A DNA stretch of 53,684 nucleotides from an uncultured Campylobacter sp. Its GTDB lineage: Bacteria > Campylobacterota > Campylobacteria > Campylobacterales > Campylobacteraceae. The notes beneath the pieces were generated by a model. The model was not told the DNA's origin, ran no database searches, and saw nothing but the letters and a program-made list of their open reading frames with translations. Both the position numbers and the translations under genes were made by a program. This document shows positions 1-8,845 of this stretch, piece by piece. The DNA lies in the NCBI GenBank assembly GCA_900539255.1, contig UQBJ01000010.1, positions 1 to 53,684 on the forward strand, in the 5' to 3' direction. Each line of letters begins with the position of its first letter. The stretch's first letter is position 1.

Positions 1-44
1 AGGCTTGAATTCATCGCATTTCAAGCGGGTTATCTCTTTCTTTG

Positions 45-77
45 AAGTATCCAAATTTACCTTAAATTTGGATACTT
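45..77. repeat. Long perfect inverted repeat (hairpin)
   Basis: Two 14-base arms (45-58 and 64-77) are perfect inverted copies separated by a 5-base loop, ACCTT. The arm contains GTATCCAAATTT, which matches the tail of the dispersed repeat seen at 53106-53140 (GTATCCATAAATTT), so the hairpin looks like two opposed fragments of that family. There is no T-run on either side, so a standard Rho-independent terminator is unlikely. It lies downstream of flgQ, where C. jejuni would have flgR. Confidence 0.7.
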
Positions 78-258
78 TGGCACGATTTAAGGCATTACGG
101 CGTTTGTGATGACAAATTAAACGAAAATCAGCATTTTAAAACATAAAAATAAAAAGTTTTTTTAAAAATTCAATTAAATTATCCTTGTAAGTCAATTTGA
201 GTTACTCTTGCAGTCAAATTTAAGTTGCCCTTGCAAGGCGCGGTGTCGTTTTTAAGCC

Positions 259-708
259 CTACTCATCTTTTACAAGTCTAAAAATCACAGCTTTGTCCCT
301 TGCGAAATTCACACGAAAGCGCAGTGGTAGCAGGGTGATAAAGGTTTGGCTTTGTGCTTGAAATTTATGGCTTTTGACAAAGTCTCGCACCTTAATGTCA
401 GCACGCGAAAAGCACAAGGCAAGCTCGTCCTTGTGGGCGTTTAAGAAGTTGAGTTTGATTTGGCGTGGCATTTCATCGTCTATGCCGCCTAGTGCAGTTT
501 TACCAAGCGTTCGCAAGTCCTCATCTGTATAAACAAGGTCGCACACATACTGCTCTGCTACCCTTTGGCTTGTCGTCATCGCGGGCGAGATATAGTCGTT
601 TTGGTAGGTTAAGATGAAGTCCTTGCTGTTAAACTCCGCCCAAAAGATGAATTCTTGGGCGAAGACACTTAGCACCATAAGGGCTAGTAAGCAAACAATT
701 CTCTCCAC
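259..708 (-). CDS. flgQ: FlgQ, flagellar motility outer-membrane protein
   Basis: A 149-residue protein with a short N-terminal hydrophobic signal (about residues 3-17, ending near FAQ), then a polar exported domain. It directly follows flgP and overlaps it by 25 bases, the arrangement of Cj1025c/Cj1026c in C. jejuni. There FlgQ is needed for motility and for FlgP stability, and FlgP forms the basal disk around the flagellar motor. The call rests on context and general character more than a diagnostic motif. In C. jejuni the next gene downstream is flgR; that gene is not in the 258 bases that remain of the window. Confidence 0.75.
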   Translation of the reverse strand: MERIVCLLALMVLSVFAQEFIFWAEFNSKDFILTYQNDYISPAMTTSQRVAEQYVCDLVYTDEDLRTLGKTALGGIDDEMPRQIKLNFLNAHKDELALCFSRADIKVRDFVKSHKFQAQSQTFITLLPLRFRVNFARDKAVIFRLVKDE

Positions 709-1229
709 TTGTCCCCGTCTATTTTAAGCTCTACATTCACGCGGTAAAGCCCTTGTGAAAAGCTTTCCTCCACAACGCTAGCGTTTTTAATCAGCCCATT
801 TACCTGTGCGGTGATAGTTGAGCTTGTCAGCATAGCGTCCTTGACGGTGTCCTTGCCATTTACCTTGACTCCAAAAAGCTTGCCTGCAAGCTGTCTGTAA
901 GCATCGGCAAGGGCTGCGCGCTTAGCTAAGGCTAGGGCTTGGGCTGCTGAAACGGTGTTAAGCGGAGCTATGCCCTCGCCAACTGCGCCAAATATCATCT
1001 CGTTGTCCGAGTTGTCATAAGCCAGCATTTTTTCTTGCTGGATAATGTCTCTGACATCGTCTTTATCGACTTTTTGCACCACTAAATCTTGGTTTGCAAA
1101 GTCATCGACTGGCGCACCTGTGAGTGAGTCCCCACCCGTGCCAGCGCCACCACCGCCTGCACCACCTAAGCCACCACCGCACGCTGTAACCGTGAGTGCC
1201 GCGAGTAATGTTAAAAGCAAATTTTTCAT
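684..1229 (-). CDS. flgP: FlgP, lipoprotein of the flagellar basal disk
   Basis: 181 residues. The signal peptide ends in a lipobox, LTVTAC, so Cys17 should be lipidated. It is followed by a very Gly-rich linker (about residues 18-33) and an LPP20/FlgP-type domain containing an Ala-rich helix (AAQALALAKRAALADAYRQL). In C. jejuni FlgP multimerises into the large concentric disk under the outer membrane that lets the motor deliver high torque. The start ATG has AAGG upstream. It lies 33 bases after gyrA with no obvious promoter in the gap, so read-through from gyrA is possible. The Gly-rich linker looks longer than I would expect for the family. Confidence 0.88.
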   Translation of the reverse strand: MKNLLLTLLAALTVTACGGGLGGAGGGGAGTGGDSLTGAPVDDFANQDLVVQKVDKDDVRDIIQQEKMLAYDNSDNEMIFGAVGEGIAPLNTVSAAQALALAKRAALADAYRQLAGKLFGVKVNGKDTVKDAMLTSSTITAQVNGLIKNASVVEESFSQGLYRVNVELKIDGDKWRELFAY

Positions 1230-1262
1230 TGTTCAACCTTAAAATGTAGTTTTAAATTCAAG

Positions 1263-3854
1263 TCATTCGAGTTCATTTTCACCTTCTTCTTCGTTTAAAT
1301 CCTCTTGTTTAGGGCATTTTGCAATGCTCACTACCTCGTCATTTTCGACATTGACGACAATCACGCCACTCGTGGCACGCCCAGCCTTGCGTATGCTTTG
1401 CATATCCACGCGTATCATCTTGCCGCTACTTGTAAGTGCCATCAAATCCATAGCCTCATCGACTATCACAACGCTGATTAAATCCTGCGTTTTGTCGGTG
1501 AGCTTCATACAAATGACACCCTTGCCGCCGCGCCTTGTCAAGCGATACTCGCCAGCATTTGTGCGTTTGCCTATGCCTTTGGCGCTGATACTCAGTATCT
1601 CTTGCTCGTTGTTTTCAATGAAAACCGCACCTACTACTTCGTCATTTTTCTCTTTAAACTTAATAGCTGTTACGCCTCTACTTACGCGTCCAATCTCTCT
1701 AACGCTGGCTAAATGGAACTTTATACACATTCCTTTTTTTGTAACAACAAAGAGCATTTTACCATATTTTTCGTTATTTAGCTCATTATTTGGCGAATTT
1801 TCGTCATTTTCCGCTAAATTTTCGCTTTCATCGGCTGAATTTTCACTCATTTGTTCGTTTTGAGCTAAAATTTGAGCTTCATTTTCGTCTCTTTCTACAA
1901 CTATGGCTGTAACAAGCTCGTCATTTTCGTCCAAATTTATAGCCTTAACGCCGACGGTTCTTATGTTTTGATACTCGCTTAAATTTGTGCGCTTGATAAG
2001 TCCGTTTTTGGTGAAAAAGCATAGCGATTTACTCTTGTCAAAGTCGCTTGTTGGGATAATCGCCATTATCTTTTCATCAGCTTGCAGGTTGATTAAATTC
2101 ACCACAGCCTTGCCCTTAGCGGTGCGACTGCCCTCTGGGATTTTATAAACTTTGAGCCAATAAAGCTGCCCGCGGTCAGTTACAAACATAAGCGTGTCGT
2201 GGGTGTTTGCTGTGAAAAAGCTCTCTATAAAGTCATCTTCATAAGTTGTTATGGCTACCTTGCCCTTGCCACCGCGCTTTTGCTTTTCATAAGTCTTGCT
2301 CGGCACGCGTTTTATGTAGCCTCTGTGTGTTATGGTTACAACCATATTTTCATTTGGGATTAAGTCCTCTATGTCAATGTCTTCATAATCATCTTCGATT
2401 TGCGTAATGCGTGGGACATTGAATTTGCTTTTAATCTCTTTAAGCTCTTCGCGGATTAAATTTTCAAGCAATTCCTCGCTTTTAAGCAAGGCTTCAAGCC
2501 TTTGAATTTCAGCTAAAAGCTCTTTTAACTCGTTTTCGATTTTTTCACGCTCCAAGCCCGTAAGGCGACCTAATCTCATCTCTAAAATCGCATTTGCCTG
2601 AGCCTCGCTGAGCTTAAATTCACGCATTAAGCCCTCTTTTGCGATGACATTGTCAGCACTTGCCTTGATGAGCGCGATAACCGCATCTATGTTGTCTAGG
2701 GCGATTTTAAGCCCTTCTAAAATGTGCGCCCTTGCCCTAGCCTTTTGTAGCTCAAAGAGAGTGCGGCGAATGATGACGGTTTTGCGGTGATTTAAAAAGA
2801 GTGTTAAAAGCTCGATGAGTGAGAAAATTTTAGGCTCTTTGTTGTTAATGGCAAGCATTATCACGCCAAAGGTAGTTTCCATAGTGGTCGATTTGAAAAG
2901 GTTGTTAAGCACTATGTCGCTCATCGCGTCTCGTTTTAGCTCAATGACGACACGAATGCCCTCCATATCGCTTTCATCACGCACTTCGCTAATGCCATCA
3001 ATCTGCTTTTCTTTGACAAGCTCAGCGATTTGCTCGACAAGCCGTGCTTTGTTGGTTTGATAAGGCAGCTCATCGATGACGATAATGTCTTTGTTAGCTT
3101 TTTTTTCTATGTGGGTTTTTGCGCGAATTTTAATCCGTCCGCGCCCCGTGCGGTAGGCTTCTATAATGCCCTTTTTGCCGTAAATGATACCGCCTGTTGG
3201 AAAGTCTGGTCCCTTGATAAAGCCCATAAGCTCATCCAAACTTGCTTCTTTGTTATCAAGCAGATACAAAAGCCCATCAACAAGCTCGTTTAGGCTGTGT
3301 GGTGGTATGTTTGTCGCCATACCTACGGCGATACCGCTGCTTCCGTTTAAAAGCAAATTCGGCACGCGGCTTGGCAGCACATCAGGCTCGCGTTCGCTGC
3401 CGTCATAGTTTGGGATAAAATCCACCGTTTCTTTTTCTATGTCGCGCAAAAGCTCGTGAGAAAGGCTACTCATCTTTGCTTCGGTGTAGCGCATAGCCGC
3501 CGCGCCGTCTCCGTCTATGCTACCAAAGTTGCCTTGCCCTGTAATGCTCGGCACGCGCATAGAAAAGTCTTGCGCCATACGCACAAGCGCGTCATACACG
3601 GCTGTATCGCCGTGCGGGTGATAGCGCCCGATAACAGCGCCCACAATGCGGGCGGATTTTACGAAATTTGTGCGCGATTTGGACTCGTCATTTTGCATAG
3701 CGTATAAAATTCGTCTATGCACAGGCTTTAAGCCGTCTCTTGCATCAGGCAAGGCACGCCCGATGATAACGCTCATCGAGTAATCCAAATAGCTTGTTTT
3801 AATGGAATTTTCTATATCCACGACTTCTATATCTTTGTCAAACATACTTTCCAT
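1263..3854 (-). CDS. gyrA: DNA gyrase subunit A
   Basis: 863 residues from the ATG at 3854, which has AAGGA 6 bases upstream; an in-frame TTG at 3875 is less likely. The length equals C. jejuni GyrA. It introduces negative supercoils with GyrB. The breakage domain has the catalytic RYTEAKMS tyrosine, and the C-terminal half has repeated beta-pinwheel blades with GyrA boxes (KRGGKGK, RRGGKG). The quinolone region reads HPHGDTAVYD; the Thr equivalent to C. jejuni T86 (here T84) and the Asp equivalent to D90 (here D88) are both wild type. An acidic, Asn/Ser/Glu-rich insert (encoded by about 1780-1880) lies between two pinwheel blades. Confidence 0.98.
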   Translation of the reverse strand: MESMFDKDIEVVDIENSIKTSYLDYSMSVIIGRALPDARDGLKPVHRRILYAMQNDESKSRTNFVKSARIVGAVIGRYHPHGDTAVYDALVRMAQDFSMRVPSITGQGNFGSIDGDGAAAMRYTEAKMSSLSHELLRDIEKETVDFIPNYDGSEREPDVLPSRVPNLLLNGSSGIAVGMATNIPPHSLNELVDGLLYLLDNKEASLDELMGFIKGPDFPTGGIIYGKKGIIEAYRTGRGRIKIRAKTHIEKKANKDIIVIDELPYQTNKARLVEQIAELVKEKQIDGISEVRDESDMEGIRVVIELKRDAMSDIVLNNLFKSTTMETTFGVIMLAINNKEPKIFSLIELLTLFLNHRKTVIIRRTLFELQKARARAHILEGLKIALDNIDAVIALIKASADNVIAKEGLMREFKLSEAQANAILEMRLGRLTGLEREKIENELKELLAEIQRLEALLKSEELLENLIREELKEIKSKFNVPRITQIEDDYEDIDIEDLIPNENMVVTITHRGYIKRVPSKTYEKQKRGGKGKVAITTYEDDFIESFFTANTHDTLMFVTDRGQLYWLKVYKIPEGSRTAKGKAVVNLINLQADEKIMAIIPTSDFDKSKSLCFFTKNGLIKRTNLSEYQNIRTVGVKAINLDENDELVTAIVVERDENEAQILAQNEQMSENSADESENLAENDENSPNNELNNEKYGKMLFVVTKKGMCIKFHLASVREIGRVSRGVTAIKFKEKNDEVVGAVFIENNEQEILSISAKGIGKRTNAGEYRLTRRGGKGVICMKLTDKTQDLISVVIVDEAMDLMALTSSGKMIRVDMQSIRKAGRATSGVIVVNVENDEVVSIAKCPKQEDLNEEEGENELE

Positions 3855-3892
3855 AGAGTTCCTTATCAAATTCAAAATGTAATTTTACCATT

Positions 3893-4468
3893 TTAATCCT
3901 TTGCATCAGCTAAAACGAGTGCAAAAAGCACAGAAATTTTATTTTTTTCTAAAACGCCCCTTGCTTCGAGCAAAGACGAACCTGTTGTGATAATGTCATC
4001 AACCAAAATCACGGGAAATTCGGGCTTTTTCAAAAGCTTGTAATTTCTCTTGTGCCTTTGGCGAAAGGACACGCTTTTGCCCGAGTATTTCACGCTCGAA
4101 CTTGCTTGCAAGGCATTATACAAAGGTTTTACAAACGCTGTTTTAAGATGACGGGCTAAAATCGCTGAATGCGAGTAAAGCGCATTTTGCACCCTATCAT
4201 CAAGCGGAATGGCGTTTAAAGCAGTTTGCGGGGCGAAAAAGTCCTTAAATTTAGCAAATGAAAGCCTTGCTAAGGCGTTAAAGACGAAATACCCATAAAA
4301 TTTATGCTTCGCAAAGAGCAAATGCTTTATCTCGCTATATTTGTAAAAAGAATACACCTTAAAATCCCTATCTAACTGCCTTACGCCCAAAGAAAACTCT
4401 CCAAGCTCCATTTCACAATGCTCACAAAAGGTAAGCAGTGAAAAAGAGCCACAATTACAGCATCTCAA
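3893..4468 (-). CDS. ctsW: ComF-family phosphoribosyltransferase-like competence protein CtsW
   Basis: 191 residues. The N-terminus has a four-Cys zinc-ribbon (CCNCG near residue 3 and CEHCE near 17), and the C-terminus has the PRPP-binding signature VILVDDIITTGSS. This is the ComF layout. The C. jejuni orthologue Cj1028c (CtsW) is required for natural transformation. The start codon overlaps the mapA stop as ATGA, so the pair is translationally coupled. It lies upstream of gyrA in the same direction. ComF proteins are thought to help internalised single-stranded DNA cross the inner membrane or be processed; the substrate is not known. Confidence 0.85.
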   Translation of the reverse strand: MRCCNCGSFSLLTFCEHCEMELGEFSLGVRQLDRDFKVYSFYKYSEIKHLLFAKHKFYGYFVFNALARLSFAKFKDFFAPQTALNAIPLDDRVQNALYSHSAILARHLKTAFVKPLYNALQASSSVKYSGKSVSFRQRHKRNYKLLKKPEFPVILVDDIITTGSSLLEARGVLEKNKISVLFALVLADAKD

Positions 4469-5106
4469 AGCGCTGAAATGATATTTGCTGTCTTATTTGC
4501 CAGCTGCCTTAAAAGCAAATAAGTGTAAAATGAAATCTCATTTGTGTTGCTAAACCCCATTATATCTTGCTTTGTGCGCACAACTATATCTTTGTCGTGG
4601 TTAATATCTTTTAAAGTAAGCCTACCTGAAACATTTGAGTGAAGCCCTGTGGCATCAAGGTTTGCCGAAAAAGTCAAAAAGTCTAAATCAAGCCGCAGCA
4701 CATAGGGCGAGTTGTTTATGCCCTTAACAATTTTCATTCCGCGCGCTTGCAGTTCTTGCTTTAAAAAGTTAAAAAATACAGCGTTGAATTTTTCATTGAT
4801 GATATAGCTTTTTCCCTTAGCGTAAAAAATCTTTTGTTCCTCCGCTAAATCGCTAATGGCGTGTATATAAATCTTTTTCACGCCCACACTCTTGTCCAAA
4901 GTCCTTTTATCCGCACAGCAACGAATGCCCACATCGCTTATGTAAAGCAGCCCACGAATTTTAGCTTCAAAAGCCTTTGGGTCATCGCAAGGATAGCAAG
5001 CTTGTTTGTTTGCCGTGTCATTTACCTGCTTGATAGTGGTGTCGCTTTTGCTTCCGCACCCTACCAAAAAAAGCGCAAAAGCAATGAGAAAAATTTTGCG
5101 TATCAT
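4465..5106 (-). CDS. mapA: MapA outer-membrane lipoprotein
   Basis: 213 residues from the ATG at 5106, preceded by AAGGACA; an upstream in-frame start would add 12 residues without a better ribosome site. The signal peptide ends in a lipobox, LFLVGC, so Cys16 is probably lipidated. The mature part matches the HP/Campylobacter MapA type, a surface-exposed lipoprotein used as a species marker in C. jejuni and reported to affect host-cell contact. Placement next to ctsW and gyrA reproduces Cj1029c-Cj1027c. It carries a CYPCDD motif near the mature N-terminus and RCCADK further on; these cysteines could form disulphides. Confidence 0.85.
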   Translation of the reverse strand: MIRKIFLIAFALFLVGCGSKSDTTIKQVNDTANKQACYPCDDPKAFEAKIRGLLYISDVGIRCCADKRTLDKSVGVKKIYIHAISDLAEEQKIFYAKGKSYIINEKFNAVFFNFLKQELQARGMKIVKGINNSPYVLRLDLDFLTFSANLDATGLHSNVSGRLTLKDINHDKDIVVRTKQDIMGFSNTNEISFYTYLLLRQLANKTANIISAL

Positions 5107-5276
5107 CGTTTGTCCTTGAATTTTTTGTCTAATTATAACCATAAATTTATAAGAGAAAGTTAAAAATACAATTTTTTCTCACACTTTTTTTGCGATAAAT
5201 TTTTTGTGTATTTTGGTAACAAATTCAGCCCAAAAAGAGTATAAATTCAAAGCAAAATTTAAATTTTCTCGCTCTT

Positions 5277-5287
5277 GTTGCTATAAT
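5277..5287 (+). promoter_or_regulatory. Extended -10 promoter of the DASS transporter
   Basis: TTGTTGCTATAAT ends at 5287: a perfect TATAAT preceded by TGC, the extended -10 form usual for Campylobacter sigma-70 promoters. It sits 44 bases before the transporter ATG, which has its own AAGGAG site. Confidence 0.7.
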
Positions 5288-5330
5288 TTTACAAGTTCTT
5301 ACAAAGGACAATTTCTTTCAAGGAGTTTCA

Positions 5331-6698
5331 ATGTCAAATTCTACCAAAACTGCCATTGTGCTGGTGGATATCGTGCTGTTTATCGCCCTGCTTTATGTGC
5401 TACCTTTTGAAACAAAGGTAAATCAAGGCTTGGCTATACTTGTCTTTATCGCTGTTTTGTGGCTCACAGAAGCCTTGCATACGACCGTTACGGCGATTTT
5501 AATCCCCGTTTTAGCCGTAGCCACAGGGCTGATGAGCACCAAAACCGCTCTGCACGGCTTTTCAGACCCGACTATCTTTTTGTTTTTCGGTGGTTTCGCA
5601 CTTGCTGCTGCTATGCACCATCAAGAGCTTGATAAAATCATCGCTCAACGCATTTTGCTTTTCGCAAAGGGCAATTTTAAGCTAGCGGTGCTTTATATCT
5701 TTTCCATAACCGCCTTTTTGTCGATGTGGATGAGCAACACTTCCACAGCGGCGATGATGCTACCCCTTGCTATCGGTATGCTTTCACAAATCAGCTTTAA
5801 AGAAAGCCCTACTACTTATGCTTTCGTGCTACTTGGCATAGCATTTAGCGCGAGTATAGGGGGCATAGGCACACTTGTAGGCACTCCGCCTAACGCCATA
5901 CTCGCCGCAAATTTACACATTACCTTCGCCGAGTGGCTTAAATACGGCATTCCTATCGTCATCATCTTTATGCCGTTGATGATAGCCGTGCTTTTCTTTG
6001 TCTTAAAGCCGAATTTAAGCTATAAAGTAAGCATTAACATAGACGATAAAATCGCAATGACCCGTCAAAAGTGGCTTACTTTGGGAATTTTCGCTTTCAT
6101 CGCCTTGTGCTGGATATTTAGCGCTCAACTCAATCCGATTTTTTCTGAATTTTTAGGACTTGAAAAGAAAATGGCGTCCTTTGATAGCGTCATAGCTATA
6201 TTTGCAGCCATTTTAGTGTGTGCGTTTAAAGTGGTGAGTTGGAAAAAGGTTCAAGAAAATACCGACTGGGGAGTTTTAATGCTCTTTGGTGGCGGTATCA
6301 CTTTAAGCGTGCTTTTAAAGGACTCAGGGGCAAGCAAAGTAATGGCAGATGCTGTCATATCAATAGTTCAAGGCGGACATTTATTCTTAATCGGTCTTGT
6401 GGTGGCGTTTTTCATCGTTTTCTTAACTGAATTCACCTCCAACACCGCATCAGCCGCACTTTTAGTGCCACTTTTCATCTCCATAGCTGATTCTTTGGGT
6501 GCGCCACCACTTGGACTTGCGCTCATCATCGCCATAGGGGCGAGCTGTGCCTTTATGCTTCCTGTGGCAACCCCGCCAAACGCCATAGTTTTCGGCACAG
6601 GCTACATTAAGCAAAGCCAGATGATAAAGGTCGGCATTTGGCTCAACATTTTCTGCGCCATTATCATCGCCACTTTGGCGTATTTCTTTTGGCTTTAA
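5331..6698 (+). CDS. DASS/SLC13-family sodium:anion (dicarboxylate-type) symporter
   Basis: 455 residues, almost entirely hydrophobic, with about 11-12 membrane segments in two inverted halves. The duplicated signature SNT appears in both halves: MSNTSTAAMMLP and TSNTASAALLVP. The matching GTPPNAI and ATPPNAI substrate and sodium-binding loops are also present. DASS members import C4-dicarboxylates, citrate or sulphate with Na+; the sequence alone does not tell the substrate. It is monocistronic, with its own promoter upstream and a terminator hairpin immediately downstream. AAGGAG lies 6 bases before the ATG. Confidence 0.9.
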   Translation: MSNSTKTAIVLVDIVLFIALLYVLPFETKVNQGLAILVFIAVLWLTEALHTTVTAILIPVLAVATGLMSTKTALHGFSDPTIFLFFGGFALAAAMHHQELDKIIAQRILLFAKGNFKLAVLYIFSITAFLSMWMSNTSTAAMMLPLAIGMLSQISFKESPTTYAFVLLGIAFSASIGGIGTLVGTPPNAILAANLHITFAEWLKYGIPIVIIFMPLMIAVLFFVLKPNLSYKVSINIDDKIAMTRQKWLTLGIFAFIALCWIFSAQLNPIFSEFLGLEKKMASFDSVIAIFAAILVCAFKVVSWKKVQENTDWGVLMLFGGGITLSVLLKDSGASKVMADAVISIVQGGHLFLIGLVVAFFIVFLTEFTSNTASAALLVPLFISIADSLGAPPLGLALIIAIGASCAFMLPVATPPNAIVFGTGYIKQSQMIKVGIWLNIFCAIIIATLAYFFWL

Positions 6699-6703
6699 AG
6701 CCT

Positions 6704-6735
6704 AAGCAAAGAGTGCATTTTAGCACTCTTGCTTT
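6704..6735 (+). terminator. Terminator after the DASS transporter
   Basis: AAGCAAAGAGTGC pairs with GCACTCTTGCTT across a 6-base loop, with one bulged base. It begins 6 bases after the transporter stop codon and is followed by TTTAAATTT. Confidence 0.75.
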
Positions 6736-6842
6736 AAATTTACGCCTTGCAAAAAGGCTTTTTGCTTCAATTTGCGCCCAAAATTTAAGTTTATCGACAA
6801 AGGCTAAATTTCGCCCAAAAAAGCCTAAATTTAAACACTTTT

Positions 6843-6850
6843 GCTATAAT
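6843..6850 (+). promoter_or_regulatory. Extended -10 promoter of the DUF455 gene
   Basis: The sequence TTTTGCTATAAT places TATAAT at 6845-6850 with TGC before it. The start codon is only 17 bases downstream, so the untranslated leader must be very short. Confidence 0.6.
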
Positions 6851-6866
6851 CTTGCAAAGGTTTGTG

Positions 6867-7676
6867 ATGAAAAAAGAGTTTTTTAGCCAGCTTGAAAAGA
6901 TTTTGTATGAGACAGATGAAAGGCGCAAATTTGCTGAATTTAAGCACTTTTACGAGGATTTTAAGGCTTTTAAATTTGACTTTGATTTTGAACAAAAAGC
7001 CTTGCTTAAAAGCACTTTGCGCCCAAATTTACGCATTAAAGAAGCACTTAAAATACGAAGAGTGCGCACGCTTAGCTCAAACGAAGCCCTTGCTAAAATG
7101 CTGCATTCCATCGCTCACATAGAATTTTGCGCCATCAACCTTGCCTTAGACAGCACTTACCGCTTTCGTGGGCTTGAAAGGTGCTATTATGAGGACTGGC
7201 TTGAAGTAGCAGATGAGGAAATCAAGCATTTTAGCCTACTCAAACAAGCCTTAAACGAGCTAGGCTTTGAATATGGCGACTTTGAAGTGCATATCAACCT
7301 TGAAAACGCCTTGCAAGCGACAGCACATTCTTTGAAATTAAGAATGGGCGTGGTTCATAGGGGTTTAGAGGCAAGAGGACTTGACGCAAATCCCTTTGTA
7401 GTAGCTAAACTAGACAGCACAAAGCACGCCATAAAGCCTTTTTTACGCGAAATTCTAGCTATCATTTTGCGCGATGAAATCACCCATGTGCAAAAAGGCG
7501 ATAAATGGTGGCGTTTTGCCAAAGACGAAAAGGACGATTTTATCGCACTTTGCAAGGCTTACGAGCAGTTTAGCCTCGCAGGAAAGGTTCTTAACAAAAC
7601 CGCTCGCTTGCAAGCTGGCTTTGAGGAAAGCGAACTTGCAAGCCTTGAAGCCTTTTATCAACGACAAAAGCCTTGA
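6867..7676 (+). CDS. DUF455 ferritin-like di-iron protein
   Basis: 269 residues from the ATG at 6867, chosen because AAAGG lies just upstream; an in-frame ATG at 6852 lies almost on the transcription start. The protein has the ferritin-like four-helix pattern with metal ligands in IAHIEF (about residue 90), DEEIKHF (about 125) and DEITHVQKGD (about 210). These are the E...ExxH pairs of a carboxylate-bridged di-iron site. DUF455 relatives include MiaE-like hydroxylases, but the substrate of this family is unknown to me. It converges on cmoB. Confidence 0.75.
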   Translation: MKKEFFSQLEKILYETDERRKFAEFKHFYEDFKAFKFDFDFEQKALLKSTLRPNLRIKEALKIRRVRTLSSNEALAKMLHSIAHIEFCAINLALDSTYRFRGLERCYYEDWLEVADEEIKHFSLLKQALNELGFEYGDFEVHINLENALQATAHSLKLRMGVVHRGLEARGLDANPFVVAKLDSTKHAIKPFLREILAIILRDEITHVQKGDKWWRFAKDEKDDFIALCKAYEQFSLAGKVLNKTARLQAGFEESELASLEAFYQRQKP

Positions 7677-7803
7677 ATTTTCGCTATCAAAGGCTCTTAA
7701 TGCCTTATAAAGCGAAAAATTCTTGCTTTCTTGTCAAAATTCAAAAGGCATTTTGCAAAAAGTTAAGCAAATTTGTCGCCAAAAAGGCAAACGCCTTATA
7801 AGG

Positions 7804-8682
7804 CTAAATTTCAAGTCTCACATACACCCTTTGTGGTGCAGGATAGCCCTCGCAAGTAAGCCTCTCATCGCCTTTGTCTAAAAAATCACTCAAAGAAAAG
7901 CCCTCGCTCCACGCCGTTTTTCTTTGCTCAAAGCTATCAGTTGCCCTTGTAGCAAGCACTTCAAAGCCTTTAAAGCCCGCTCGTTCGCACCAATTTCGCA
8001 GCGCAGGAATGCTTGGCACAAAGTGAATGTTGGCGATTTTGGAGTAGGTTTGGCGTGGCACAAGGGCTATTTCTCGCTCATCAGCGATATAAAGTGTGTC
8101 TAAAAACACCACTCCGCCTTTGTTTAAACTTGCTTTTAGCTCTTTAAGCATTTTCAGCGGGTCGCTGCGGTGATAAATCACGCCCAAACAAAAAATAACA
8201 TCAAATTTATGCTCATAGCTTGGCAGGCTCTCAACGCCCAAAAGTTCATACTTCACACTTGTTTTAGCAAGGGCGTTGATAAGGCGAAACTGCAAAAAAG
8301 TCCGCACGCTTGGGTCAAAGCCAACAAGCTTTTTTGGGGCAAATTCAAGCATTTTAAACAGATAATACCCATTATTACAGCCCACATCAGCCACTACCTT
8401 GCCGCAAAGCTCGTTTAAATGTGGCTTTAAAAGGTTAAATTTCACAAAACTTTGCCACTCACTATCGATAAAAAGCTCATTTATGCGAAAGGGTCCCTTG
8501 CGCCAAGGCTTTAAATTTAGGGCGATTTGATAAATTTCATCATCAAATTCACGCTCACAAGCTATCTCAACGCTATCATTTAGGCTCAAATCTCCTATTT
8601 TTACACGCTTTTCAAGGCTTTCAATGCGCCCAAGCACGCTTTTTTCGCTTTCATTCATCGTTTTTGCTTTCATTTTACTCAT
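7804..8682 (-). CDS. cmoB: tRNA U34 carboxymethyltransferase CmoB
   Basis: 292 residues. The methyltransferase fold has motif I as VVADVGCNNGYYLF (about residues 113-126) and motif II with GFDPS. CmoB transfers a carboxymethyl group from carboxy-S-adenosylmethionine to 5-hydroxyuridine at tRNA position 34, making cmo5U. The family signatures WRKGPF near residue 60 and FLDTLYI later in the chain are present. The start may be the first Met or the Met at residue 4 or 9; none has a strong ribosome site. The orthologue is Cj0976. It ends 128 bases from the converging DUF455 gene. A 12-base palindrome, GCCTTATAAGGC, covers its stop codon. Confidence 0.9.
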   Translation of the reverse strand: MSKMKAKTMNESEKSVLGRIESLEKRVKIGDLSLNDSVEIACEREFDDEIYQIALNLKPWRKGPFRINELFIDSEWQSFVKFNLLKPHLNELCGKVVADVGCNNGYYLFKMLEFAPKKLVGFDPSVRTFLQFRLINALAKTSVKYELLGVESLPSYEHKFDVIFCLGVIYHRSDPLKMLKELKASLNKGGVVFLDTLYIADEREIALVPRQTYSKIANIHFVPSIPALRNWCERAGFKGFEVLATRATDSFEQRKTAWSEGFSLSDFLDKGDERLTCEGYPAPQRVYVRLEI

Positions 8683-8845
8683 TTTGCTTTGTAAATTTAT
8701 GCAAAAATTCTACTTTTTTAAAGCAAATTTTGGGTTAAAGGCTTAACTTTTTAGCAAAAAGGACGATTTTAGTGCAATTTAGGCGTTTTGTAAGATTTGT
8801 AAATTTACTCAAAGGCAAGCAAAATGCCACAAAACAAGGATAGCG

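Noticed and set aside
1045..1863. Plus-strand ORFs opposite flgP and gyrA
   Set aside because: They are antisense shadows of clearly conserved genes, with no family resemblance.
8736..8769. Flagellar sigma-28 promoter before the EF-hand gene
   Set aside because: CGATTT is present but the TAAA element is about 24 bases away instead of about 15.
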